Assembly: GCA_964409635.1 (NCBI GenBank)
Contig: CAYPEL010000016.1
Location: 1 to 30,477 of the forward strand
Source of the DNA: CAYPEL01 sp964409635
Lineage (GTDB): Bacteria; Pseudomonadota; Gammaproteobacteria; DSM-19610
DNA: 30,477 nt
Direction: 5' to 3'
In this document: piece by piece, positions 24,368 through 30,477 of the stretch
Layout of the letters: each line of letters begins with the position of its first letter
How positions within the stretch are numbered: the first letter of the stretch is position 1
The notes under the pieces: model-generated
Told to the model about the DNA's origin: nothing
What the model saw: only the letters and a program-made list of their open reading frames with translations
Database searches by the model: none
Made by a program: the position numbers and the translations under genes

Positions 24368-24430
24368 CGGTAGGCGCGGTTTTAACCAAGATAGTTCTAT
24401 CGCCTATCGCGGTTAAAACAACGCCTACCG
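24368..24430. repeat. REP/REPIN-like palindrome, copy 2
   Basis: Arms 24368-24394 and 24404-24430 pair over 27 positions with four mismatches around a nine-base loop. The inner core (GGTTTTAACC...GATAG) is shared with the palindrome at 7049-7105. The outer part, CGGTAGGCG, differs from the TGGAGCG of copy 1. It lies 46 bases after the stop of the MinD-like gene and about 60 bases before the permease start. No T-run follows. Confidence 0.78.
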
Positions 24431-24492
24431 CATTGGTACCCTTCGTAACAACAAGATGCACGAATAAATCAAGAGGTTCCTTAGAGTAAACC

Positions 24493-25422
24493 ATGACCCG
24501 CTATTTGCTAACCCGTCTGTTAACTGCACTGATCGTGATCTTCGGTGTTGCCAGCCTGGTTTTCTTTTTAATCCATCTGGTGCCTGGTGACCCTATAGAC
24601 GTTATGCTGGGTGAATCCGCAGCGGCCGCAGACCGTGAAGCCTTAAGGCGTGTTTTTCACCTGGATCTGCCGGTATATAACCAGTGGTTGATCTACCTCA
24701 AAGGCTTGTTGACATTTGACCTTGGCCGGTCGCTTTACGACCAGCAGGCGGTTGCTGCGCTGATAGCGCAACATTTTCCAGCAACTCTGCAGCTGGCAGC
24801 AGCCGCTTTGTGGGTCACCCTGATCCTAGGTATTCCACTAGGAATTCTCGCTGCTATTAAGCGCGGCAGCCTACTTGACCGCCTCGCCAGCGGCTTCTCC
24901 TTACTGGGAATATCCATACCTAACTTTTGGTTGGGGCCGCTGTTGGTGCTGCTATTTTCACTCAACCTTGGCTGGTTCCCGGTGAGTGGCCGGGATGGTT
25001 TTGTTTCGGTTGTACTCCCGGCCATTACACTCGGTACCGGCCTGGCGGCCATTCTTGCGCGAATGGTTCGCAGCAGTTTGCTGGAAATCCTCAATGAAGA
25101 CTATATGCGGACAGCCCGCGCAAAAGGCTTGTCAACTTCAAAAGTTATTTTGCAGCACGGCATGCGTAACGCACTCTTGCCGGTAACAACCTTACTCAGT
25201 CTGCAATTAGGCGCTTTGCTAGGGGGCGCGGTCGTGACTGAAACTATTTTTAACTGGCCCGGCATCGGCCTGTTAACGATCGAATCCATCCAGCGGCGGG
25301 ACTATGCAGTGGTACAGGGCTGTATCCTGGTGATCAGTTGCAGCTATGTCCTGGTTAATCTTATGACCGACCTGGTCAACGCCTGGCTTGATCCGCGTAT
25401 CCGGCTGGCCGGCATGTATTAA
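24493..25422 (+). CDS. DppB/OppB-type ABC transporter permease
   Basis: A 309-residue inner-membrane permease of the BPD_transp_1 family, matching DppB/OppB length. The first helix (about 8-30) carries the conserved start MTRYLLTRLLTALIVIFGVA, then FFLIHLVPGDP. The transport domain spans about 95-300 with six helices in all. The EAA loop for docking the ATPase is ARAKGLSTSKVILQHGMRNA. The subfamily ending LVNLMTDLVNAWLDPRIR is present. It pairs with the DppC-type permease downstream, from which it is separated by a 118-bp palindromic element, and probably works with the lipoprotein at 21213. No ATPase subunits (DppD/DppF type) are encoded in the window. Confidence 0.93.
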   Translation: MTRYLLTRLLTALIVIFGVASLVFFLIHLVPGDPIDVMLGESAAAADREALRRVFHLDLPVYNQWLIYLKGLLTFDLGRSLYDQQAVAALIAQHFPATLQLAAAALWVTLILGIPLGILAAIKRGSLLDRLASGFSLLGISIPNFWLGPLLVLLFSLNLGWFPVSGRDGFVSVVLPAITLGTGLAAILARMVRSSLLEILNEDYMRTARAKGLSTSKVILQHGMRNALLPVTTLLSLQLGALLGGAVVTETIFNWPGIGLLTIESIQRRDYAVVQGCILVISCSYVLVNLMTDLVNAWLDPRIRLAGMY

Positions 25423-25425
25423 TAT

Positions 25426-25543
25426 GTGTGTTGATAATGCGCCACATTAATTGCAGACCCGCTATGAATATATCCCTGTACGCTCAGCGGCAGCCTACCT
25501 GCTGCCGATGGTTTGCAATTAATGTGACGCATAATCTACGTAC
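25426..25543 (+). repeat. MITE-like palindromic element, copy A (118 bp)
   Basis: Arms of 34 bases at 25426-25459 and 25510-25543 pair imperfectly. Between them is an unpaired stretch (from CGCTATGAATATATCCCTGT) and an apical hairpin CGGCAGC/GCTGCCG. It is the same length and orientation as the element at 29168-29285, with about 83% identity by hand alignment. It begins four bases after the DppB-type stop and ends 12 bases before the DppC-type ATG, so it splits an otherwise close gene pair. No transposase is present. Confidence 0.9.
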
Positions 25544-25554
25544 TGCTTGGTAAA

Positions 25555-26352
25555 ATGGCCGAACGAATCTCACTATTCTTCCTTCTGGGCTGTTGCCTGC
25601 TAGCCTTGTTGGCCAGCGCTTTACCTTTGTCACCCAACACTGTCTCGCTGGAAAAAATACTCGCCGCACCTGGAACCAGCGCTTGGTTCGGTTATGACGA
25701 ACTCGGCAGACCGATACTGGATCGTGTACTCGCAGGTGCTTCGGTATCTTTTACTGTGGCGATTGCTGTTGTACTGGTTTCCTCGGTCTTCGGTACAATA
25801 CTGGGCAGCCTTAGCGCTTTTATTGGCGGCCGGCTTGATTTGTTGCTGGTATTGATTACCGATGTCTTCCTCGCTTTTCCAGGTATTCTGCTAGCCATTG
25901 CGCTGGCCGCCGTACTCGGGCCGGGTATCAATAATATAATTATTGCACTCAGTCTGGTCGGCTGGACAGGCTATGCCCGGCTGGCGCGCACCCAGACACT
26001 GTCACTGATGCAGCGCGATCATATCGCCGCTGCCCGTTCTCTCGGTACTGGCCTACCACGCGTTCTTTTCAGGCATTTATTACCCTTGATGGCAGCCCCC
26101 TTGATTGTCGAAGCGACATTCGGAATAGCCAGCGTCATTATTGCCGAAGCCGGATTATCATTTCTTGGGCTAGGGGTACAGCCCCCAGATCCTTCCTGGG
26201 GTAGCATGATTCGTGAAGGTGTCCGTTACCTGCTGGTGGCGCCTCATTTGGTCATAATTCCCGGCGCACTGCTTTTTATGGTAGTTTTTACTGTTAATAT
26301 ATTGGGTGATGCACTACGCGATCGCCTGGATGTGCACCAGCGCCTATCTTAA
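25555..26352 (+). CDS. DppC/OppC-type ABC transporter permease
   Basis: A 265-residue permease, somewhat shorter than typical DppC (about 290) because the cytoplasmic N-terminus before the first helix is only a few residues (MAERISLFFLLGCCLLALLA). The hallmark FGYDELGRPILDRVLAGAS follows the periplasmic loop. The EAA docking loop is AAARSLGTGLPRVLFRHLLP. The C-terminal pattern includes AEAGLSFLGLGVQPPDPSWG, then NILGDALRDRLD. The ATG is 12 bases after the MITE-like element, whose right flank (TTGG) is the only, weak, candidate ribosome-binding site. The element's insertion may have removed the original N-terminus or leader. Partner of the upstream DppB-type permease. Confidence 0.92.
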   Translation: MAERISLFFLLGCCLLALLASALPLSPNTVSLEKILAAPGTSAWFGYDELGRPILDRVLAGASVSFTVAIAVVLVSSVFGTILGSLSAFIGGRLDLLLVLITDVFLAFPGILLAIALAAVLGPGINNIIIALSLVGWTGYARLARTQTLSLMQRDHIAAARSLGTGLPRVLFRHLLPLMAAPLIVEATFGIASVIIAEAGLSFLGLGVQPPDPSWGSMIREGVRYLLVAPHLVIIPGALLFMVVFTVNILGDALRDRLDVHQRLS

Positions 26353-26370
26353 ATCTGGAGAATTATCTGT

Positions 26371-27405
26371 ATGACACTCGGTCCCGTGATGCTCGATATA
26401 CAGGGCATGGAACTGCAAGCGGATGAAAAAGAAATACTGGCGCACCCTTCGGTTGGCGGAATTATCCTGTTTTCCCGGAATTACCAATCACCAGAACAGT
26501 TAATGGCACTGTGCAATGCACTGCATGCCGTACGCACACCGCCTTTATTGATTGCGGTAGACCAGGAAGGTGGGCGTGTGCAGCGCTTCCGGAATCACTT
26601 TACCCGCTTGCCCGCTGTTGGCCTGATTGAAAACAACCAGGAGCCGCTACTGACATCAGAACAATGCGGTTGGCTTATGGCGACAGAAGTGGTTGCTGCC
26701 GGGGTTGATATAAGCTTTGCACCCGTACTGGATCTTGATTATGGCGTTTCCAGTGTCATCGGCGACAGGGCCTTTCACCGCCAACCAGACAAAGTAACCG
26801 AGCTGGCGCTAGCCTACCAGCGTGGCATGCATAGCGCGGGCATGGCGACGGTGGGTAAACATTTCCCCGGTCACGGCGGCGTATCAGCAGATTCACATAA
26901 AAGCCTGCCTGAAGATATGCGTGAGTTCGCAGACTTACTGCTGGAGGATTTGGTGCCGTTCGAGCGTTTGGTAAAAAATGGTTTGAATGGCATCATGGCC
27001 GCGCATGTGGTCTATCCGGCAATTGACCCTCAACCAGCCGGTTTTTCGCGCTTCTGGTTACAGCAAGTGCTGCGCCAACGCCTGAATTTCCAGGGTGTCA
27101 TTTTCAGTGACGATCTGAGTATGGGTGGGGCGGAATGGGCGGGCAGTTACACGGACCGCGCGGATATGTCACTGCAGGCAGGTTGTGACTCGGTATTGAT
27201 ATGCAACCAGCCGGAGCAGGCTGTAACGGTTGTCGAACATCTGGAAAATTATAACAACCCAGCCTCCTCAATGCGGCTGGCGCGCTTGCACGGACAGTGT
27301 AAAATTAACTGGCACGAACTTTGTGAAAACAGCCAGTGGCAAGCGGCGGTTGAGACCATTAAAGCGTGTGAAACCGAGCCCTGGCTTGATATGGATCTGG
27401 AATAG
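26371..27405 (+). CDS. nagZ: Beta-N-acetylglucosaminidase NagZ (glycoside hydrolase family 3)
   Basis: A 344-residue cytoplasmic enzyme that removes GlcNAc from GlcNAc-1,6-anhydroMurNAc-peptides in peptidoglycan recycling. Visible motifs are LIAVDQEGGRVQRF (substrate site), GKHFPGHGGVSADSHKSLP (flexible loop with the Asp174-His176 dyad) and the nucleophile aspartate in FSDDLSMGGAE (about 247/248). Length matches E. coli NagZ (341). GGAG lies 12 bases before the ATG. It starts 18 bases after the DppC-type permease, so it is most likely in the same operon. In several bacteria NagZ activity controls ampC induction; no ampC or ampR is seen here. Confidence 0.96.
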   Translation: MTLGPVMLDIQGMELQADEKEILAHPSVGGIILFSRNYQSPEQLMALCNALHAVRTPPLLIAVDQEGGRVQRFRNHFTRLPAVGLIENNQEPLLTSEQCGWLMATEVVAAGVDISFAPVLDLDYGVSSVIGDRAFHRQPDKVTELALAYQRGMHSAGMATVGKHFPGHGGVSADSHKSLPEDMREFADLLLEDLVPFERLVKNGLNGIMAAHVVYPAIDPQPAGFSRFWLQQVLRQRLNFQGVIFSDDLSMGGAEWAGSYTDRADMSLQAGCDSVLICNQPEQAVTVVEHLENYNNPASSMRLARLHGQCKINWHELCENSQWQAAVETIKACETEPWLDMDLE

Positions 27406-27431
27406 AAAAACACAAAATACAACGGTGAAAT

Positions 27432-28529
27432 ATGATTGACGGGATGACAAACTGGATTGGTTCGAATAGCTGGATTGCACAAATCTTTATTGTTGTGTTT
27501 ATTGCCCTGTGTATTGACCTGGTGCAGCGCCGTTTGTTGACTAAAGTTAAAATCAAACTTGCGCAAACCGATAACCCGTGGGACGACGCCTTTGCTGATG
27601 CGCTGATCCGGCCACTCTCCTTACTTATCTGGGTTATAGGTATAACCTTTGCTGCAGATGTTGTCCGGGCAGAGGAGAATGCGGCCATCTTTAACGCCAT
27701 CGAACCTATCCGCAGTGTGGGTGTGCTTACTGCGATTGCCTGGTTTTTGGTGCGATTGACCCACAATGTACAGCAATCTATTGTCCAGCGAGGCATGCAA
27801 AGCGGCGCACCCTATGACCGCACGACCGCGGATGCCGTCGCCAAGTTATTGCGCGCGTCAATTTTTATAACCGCTGCACTGGTAATACTTCAGAGCTTAG
27901 GATTCAGCGTTTCAGGTGTCCTGGCCTTTGGTGGCATCGGTGGCATCGCCATCGGTTTTGCGGCCAAGGATCTGCTAGCCAACTTTTTTGGCGGCTTGAT
28001 GATTTATCTCGACAGACCTTTTAGTGTTGGCGACTGGGTTCGTTCACCGGATCGGGATATAGAAGGCACGGTTGAAGATATTGGCTGGCGTTTAACCACC
28101 ATACGCACCTTTAGCAAGCGGCCACTTTATATTCCCAACTCAACATTTGCCAGTATTGCCGTCGAGAATCCATCGCGCATGAGCCATCGGCGGATTTATG
28201 AAACCATCGGCGTACGCTACCAAGATGCCGGTAAAATTGAGATCATCTTGAAAGATGTGGAGAGCATGCTGCAAGCGCACGATGAAATAGATGCATCACA
28301 AACATTAATGGTGAACTTCAACAGTTTTGCCGCTTCATCGCTGGAATTTTTTATCTACACCTTTACTAAAACAACCGACTGGGCAACATTCCACCGTGTC
28401 AAACAGGATGTGCTATTAAAAATTGAAGGCATTGTCTCAAGTCATGGGGCTGAATTTGCCTTTCCGACGTCGACTGTCCATTTGCCGGATACAGTTAAAG
28501 CGGAACTCTCCGGTTTTCCTGTGCAGTAA
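27432..28529 (+). CDS. MscS-family mechanosensitive channel
   Basis: A 365-residue protein with N-terminal helices at about 15-35, 60-80 and 90-110, followed by the MscS pore core. TM3 and the amphipathic helix read SGVLAFGGIGGIAIGFAAKD, then LLANFFGGLMIYLDRPFSVG. The beta domain holds GTVEDIGWRLTTIRTFSKRP and IPNSTFASIAVEN. The cytoplasmic C-terminal domain completes the family. It resembles the intermediate-sized YnaI/YbdG-like branch more than the 286-residue MscS. The family releases solutes during hypo-osmotic shock. It starts 26 bases after nagZ; linkage to wall recycling may be incidental. Confidence 0.93.
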   Translation: MIDGMTNWIGSNSWIAQIFIVVFIALCIDLVQRRLLTKVKIKLAQTDNPWDDAFADALIRPLSLLIWVIGITFAADVVRAEENAAIFNAIEPIRSVGVLTAIAWFLVRLTHNVQQSIVQRGMQSGAPYDRTTADAVAKLLRASIFITAALVILQSLGFSVSGVLAFGGIGGIAIGFAAKDLLANFFGGLMIYLDRPFSVGDWVRSPDRDIEGTVEDIGWRLTTIRTFSKRPLYIPNSTFASIAVENPSRMSHRRIYETIGVRYQDAGKIEIILKDVESMLQAHDEIDASQTLMVNFNSFAASSLEFFIYTFTKTTDWATFHRVKQDVLLKIEGIVSSHGAEFAFPTSTVHLPDTVKAELSGFPVQ

Positions 28530-28564
28530 ACCGGAACACATGGCTTTGTATTACAGGCTTCATT

Positions 28565-28570
28565 TATAAT
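28565..28570 (+). promoter_or_regulatory. Candidate -10 element upstream of hpt (TATAAT)
   Basis: A perfect TATAAT lies 35 bases before the hpt ATG in the 76-bp gap after the MscS-family gene. The -35 region at 17-18 bases spacing (around TGGCTT) is poor. It would let hpt be transcribed apart from the upstream genes. Confidence 0.3.
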
Positions 28571-28605
28571 CAACAATAATACGACAAGCACTGGAAAAAT
28601 AAACC

Positions 28606-29160
28606 ATGACTATTTCTGCTGATGAGGCCAGGCAAGTACTGAAAACTGCTGATCTGCTCTACGATACAATCGCTGTTGAAGCCATGCTTGACGACCTGGC
28701 CGATGACATCAGCAGTAAACTGGAAAACTCGAGCCCTTTGCTGCTATGTGTCATGACGGGTGGGTTGCTGCCAGCAGCCGGCCTGTTTTCCCGCTTAAAA
28801 TTCCCCGTGCAACTGGATTATCTGCATGCTACCCGCTATCAGGGCGATACCCGCGGCGCTGAGCTGAAATGGATTTGTGAGCCTTCATTACCCCTGAAAG
28901 GCAGAACGGTTCTTGTGGTAGACGATATCCTTGACGAAGGACTCACCTTGGCTGCGATACTCGATTATTGCCGTCAGCAAGGCGCCAAAGAAGTCTATAG
29001 CGCCGTCCTTGTAAAAAAAATACATGACCGGTGTGCGCCTGGCTTAGAGGCAGATTTTGTGGGCCTGAAGGTTGAAGATCGATATGTGTTTGGCTACGGT
29101 ATGGACTACCATGGCTATTTAAGAAATGTAAAGGGTATTTATGCTGTAAAGGGTACTTGA
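28606..29160 (+). CDS. hpt: Hypoxanthine(-guanine) phosphoribosyltransferase
   Basis: A 184-residue type I phosphoribosyltransferase that salvages hypoxanthine (and perhaps guanine) to IMP/GMP with PRPP. The PRPP-binding loop is VLVVDDILDEGLTLAAIL at about 104-121. The N-terminal part has PLLLCVMTGGLLPAAGLFSR, and the base-contacting C-terminal segment has VGLKVEDRYVFGYGMDYHG. The subgroup is that annotated as hypoxanthine-guanine phosphoribosyltransferase in Pseudomonas-like genomes. It is followed after a palindromic element by a methylthioinosine phosphorylase, whose product hypoxanthine is its substrate. Confidence 0.93.
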   Translation: MTISADEARQVLKTADLLYDTIAVEAMLDDLADDISSKLENSSPLLLCVMTGGLLPAAGLFSRLKFPVQLDYLHATRYQGDTRGAELKWICEPSLPLKGRTVLVVDDILDEGLTLAAILDYCRQQGAKEVYSAVLVKKIHDRCAPGLEADFVGLKVEDRYVFGYGMDYHGYLRNVKGIYAVKGT

Positions 29161-29167
29161 CTAATAC

Positions 29168-29285
29168 GTACGTTGATTAGATGACACATTATTTGCAGAC
29201 CCGCTGTGAATACATCCCTGTACGCTCATCGGCAGCCTCCCAGCTGCCGATGGTCTGCAAATAATGTGTCATCTAATCAACGTAC
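29168..29285 (+). repeat. MITE-like palindromic element, copy B (118 bp)
   Basis: Arms 29168-29201 and 29252-29285 are perfect 34-base complements (GTACGTTGATTAGATGACAC onward). The inner hairpin CATCGGCAGC/GCTGCCGATG (29227-29236, 29243-29252) is also perfect. The one-sided spacer CGCTGTGAATACATCCCTGT is unpaired. It begins eight bases after the hpt stop. Same length and orientation as the copy at 25426-25543. The perfect arms suggest it is the younger copy. Confidence 0.92.
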
Positions 29286-29349
29286 TGCCTGGCAGTAGCC
29301 GTGAAGTCCGAATTGTTTAATACACAATCACCAGGAAAATAAATAACCT

Positions 29350-30093
29350 ATGCTGGATCTGGCAATCATCGGTGGTACAGGACTGACCCAACTTAAAAAC
29401 TTTGAAATCATACGGCGTGAAGTGAAGCGGACACCCTATGGAGAACCTTCGGCGCCTTTGCTCTTCGGCAGTTTATGTGGCAAAGAAATTGCTTTTTTGC
29501 CGCGCCATGGTCACGGCCATACGATTCCGCCCCATATGGTTAATTATCAGGCAAATATATGGGCCATCCATGAAACAGGTATTAAAAATATTATCGCCGT
29601 TGCAGCCGTCGGCGGAATTGATGAGACATTAACGGCAGGCCAGCTTGTATTTCCTGATCAGATTATCGACTATACCTGGTCCCGGCAACACACGTTTTTT
29701 GAACAGGACTTACTGGAAGTGACGCATATTGATTTTACCGATCCCTATTGTGAAAGTCTGCGTAGTCTTTTAATTGAAGCCGCACGTAAGTTAAAGCTTA
29801 ACGCCCGTGAGCAAGGTGTCTACGGCGCAACCCAAGGACCCAGGTTGGAAACTGCGGCAGAAATAAATCGTATGGAAGGTGATGGTTGCAGCATCGTAGG
29901 CATGACGGGCATGCCAGAAGCAGCGCTTGCCCGAGAACTGGGGCTTTGCTATGCGAGCTGTTCTGTTGTTGCAAACCGTGCAGCAGGGCGGGGGGATGGC
30001 GCCATCACCATGCAAGAAATAGAAGCAACGCTTACCTCTGGCATGTCAGAAGTCCGCAAATTGCTCGAGGCGGTAATCCCTATCTTGCCTTAG
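29350..30093 (+). CDS. S-methyl-5'-thioinosine phosphorylase (MTAP/PNP family)
   Basis: A 247-residue purine nucleoside phosphorylase-type enzyme. It aligns well with Pseudomonas aeruginosa PA3004, the methylthioinosine phosphorylase: AIIGGTGLTQL at the N-terminus, PRHGHGHTIPPHMVNYQANI, AVAAVGGIDETL, THIDFTDPYCE, ATQGPRLETAAEI, and VGMTGMPEAALARELGL. The base-specificity region (VVANRAAGRGDG) lacks the Asp pattern of adenine-specific MTAP, favouring 6-oxopurine substrates. It would turn methylthioinosine into hypoxanthine and methylthioribose-1-phosphate. The nagZ, hpt and phosphorylase grouping supports the call. A plain 5'-methylthioadenosine phosphorylase remains possible. Confidence 0.88.
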   Translation: MLDLAIIGGTGLTQLKNFEIIRREVKRTPYGEPSAPLLFGSLCGKEIAFLPRHGHGHTIPPHMVNYQANIWAIHETGIKNIIAVAAVGGIDETLTAGQLVFPDQIIDYTWSRQHTFFEQDLLEVTHIDFTDPYCESLRSLLIEAARKLKLNAREQGVYGATQGPRLETAAEINRMEGDGCSIVGMTGMPEAALARELGLCYASCSVVANRAAGRGDGAITMQEIEATLTSGMSEVRKLLEAVIPILP

Positions 30094-30371
30094 TGTAGGA
30101 GTACTGAAGGGAGGCGCTCCAATGGGGAGGCGGGATAACCAGGACATAGTCTTGTTTAGCTCACCCGCGACAGCGTAATTAGTTAAGGTTGCAGGCAACC
30201 TTGACCTTGCTAGGATCTTAGTTTGACACCGTTACCGGGCGCTGCCGTGGAGATATTCAATAATTAGGAGAAAAATGGAGCAGACTCTATCAAAGTGGCC
30301 ACTCAGCAAACAACAGAACATGGATTCCATGTCAGGCCAAATCAAACGACTCCTTCGGGAGCCGTTTTTTT
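30094..30371 (+). ncRNA. Candidate structured small RNA or leader, GGA-rich, ending in a terminator
   Basis: The 278 bases after the phosphorylase stop hold no convincing long ORF but have RNA-like features. There is a stem of about 10 bp with one G-U pair (TTAAGGTTGC with GCAACCTTGA, 30183-30204), an ACATGGA/TCCATGT palindrome (30318-30332) and a closing terminator hairpin. I count 11 GGA trinucleotides, against about four expected by chance; Csr/Rsm antagonist RNAs are rich in this motif. I do not recognise it as 6S RNA, tmRNA, RNase P or SRP RNA. The 5' end is unknown. Confidence 0.35.
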
Positions 30372-30382
30372 ACGGTGAGTAG
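30275..30382 (+). CDS. Possible 35-codon small ORF overlapping the terminator
   Basis: AGGAG at 30266-30270 stands four bases before ATG 30275, and the frame runs to TAG at 30380-30382. The start reads MEQTLSKWPLSKQQ and the end RLLREPFFYGE. The terminator hairpin at 30346-30371 lies inside it, so full translation and termination conflict unless the ORF is regulatory. I do not recognise the peptide. The ribosome-binding site is the only positive evidence. Confidence 0.22.
   Translation: MEQTLSKWPLSKQQNMDSMSGQIKRLLREPFFYGE
30346..30371 (+). terminator. Rho-independent terminator
   Basis: ACGACTCC-TTCG-GGAGCCGT forms an eight-position stem with one mismatch and a stable TTCG tetraloop, followed directly by seven T residues. 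It would end the transcript from the phosphorylase gene or a separate small RNA. Confidence 0.82.
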
Positions 30383-30477
30383 CCAGAAGTGGACTTTACA
30401 ACCTTATTCTAGTATTCCTTAGTGCTGCATAACATCGCTGTATATTGTGATAAAAAAGTGACATCTATTTATTATAA
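30372..30477. other. AT-rich end of window, no gene recognised
   Basis: About 100 AT-rich bases after the terminator. This is probably the promoter region of the next gene outside the window. Nothing firmer can be said. Confidence 0.4.

Noticed and set aside
30094..30371. 6S RNA, RNase P RNA or a cyclic-di-GMP riboswitch
   Set aside because: Short resemblances such as GGCGCTCC were seen, but the conserved cores of these RNAs could not be found by eye.
1..30477. CRISPR array, prophage, integron or transposase-bearing element
   Set aside because: No regular direct-repeat array, tRNA-linked att site, integrase or transposase frame was found. The only mobile-type signals are the non-coding palindromic elements listed.

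Overview
The window looks like chromosomal DNA of a gammaproteobacterium outside the Enterobacterales. The reasons are the surE-pcm-yqaA-nlpD-rpoS block, the rpfE-like/recJ/DUF2835/prfB/lysS block, a divergent ygfZ/ygfX pair, and a nagZ-hpt-methylthioinosine phosphorylase group that resembles the Pseudomonas arrangement. Base composition is balanced and coding density is high. I see no rRNA, tRNA, CRISPR array, transposase or phage gene. Genus cannot be fixed from the sequence alone.

Layout. (1) 1-2083: the end of a LuxR-type response regulator, tail to tail with a membrane-bound hybrid histidine kinase. (2) 2084-3041: a poorly explained intergenic stretch with a possible small ORF, then an Smr-domain gene on the minus strand. 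(3) 3151-7039: stress and stationary-phase operon surE, pcm, yqaA, nlpD, rpoS, closed by a REP-type palindrome. (4) 7131-11440: a Mth938-domain gene (minus), then an AlaC-type aminotransferase, homoserine dehydrogenase and threonine synthase. (5) 11591-17430: rpfE-like gene, recJ, a DUF2835 gene, prfB with its +1 programmed frameshift, and lysS. (6) 17424-21185: a GAF-GGDEF-EAL protein (minus), ygfZ (minus) and a divergent ygfX-like gene without sdhE. (7) 21213-27405: a peptide-type substrate-binding lipoprotein, a signal-less YkuD enzyme, a MinD-like protein whose P-loop lacks both lysines, two peptide-type permeases and nagZ. (8) 27432-30093: an MscS channel, a hypoxanthine phosphoribosyltransferase and a methylthioinosine phosphorylase. 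(9) 30094-30477: non-coding or small-RNA-like sequence ending in a strong terminator hairpin.

How the genes work together. Block 7 can be read as a murein-peptide uptake and recycling module: binding protein and permeases for import, a cytoplasmic L,D-carboxypeptidase/transpeptidase-fold enzyme to trim tetrapeptides, and NagZ to remove GlcNAc from anhydro-muropeptides. This is inference from gene content. Hpt and the phosphorylase form a purine salvage pair, because methylthioinosine cleavage yields hypoxanthine, the substrate of Hpt.

Two families of dispersed palindromes punctuate the downstream half. One is a pair of 118-bp MITE-like elements (25426-25543 and 29168-29285) with compensatory changes in their arms. 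The other is a pair of REP/REPIN-like palindromes (7049-7105 and 24368-24430). All four copies sit a few to a few tens of bases after a stop codon. The items most worth following up are the degenerate-P-loop MinD-like protein inside the putative murein-recycling operon, the covarying MITE pair, and the GGA-rich candidate RNA at the right end.
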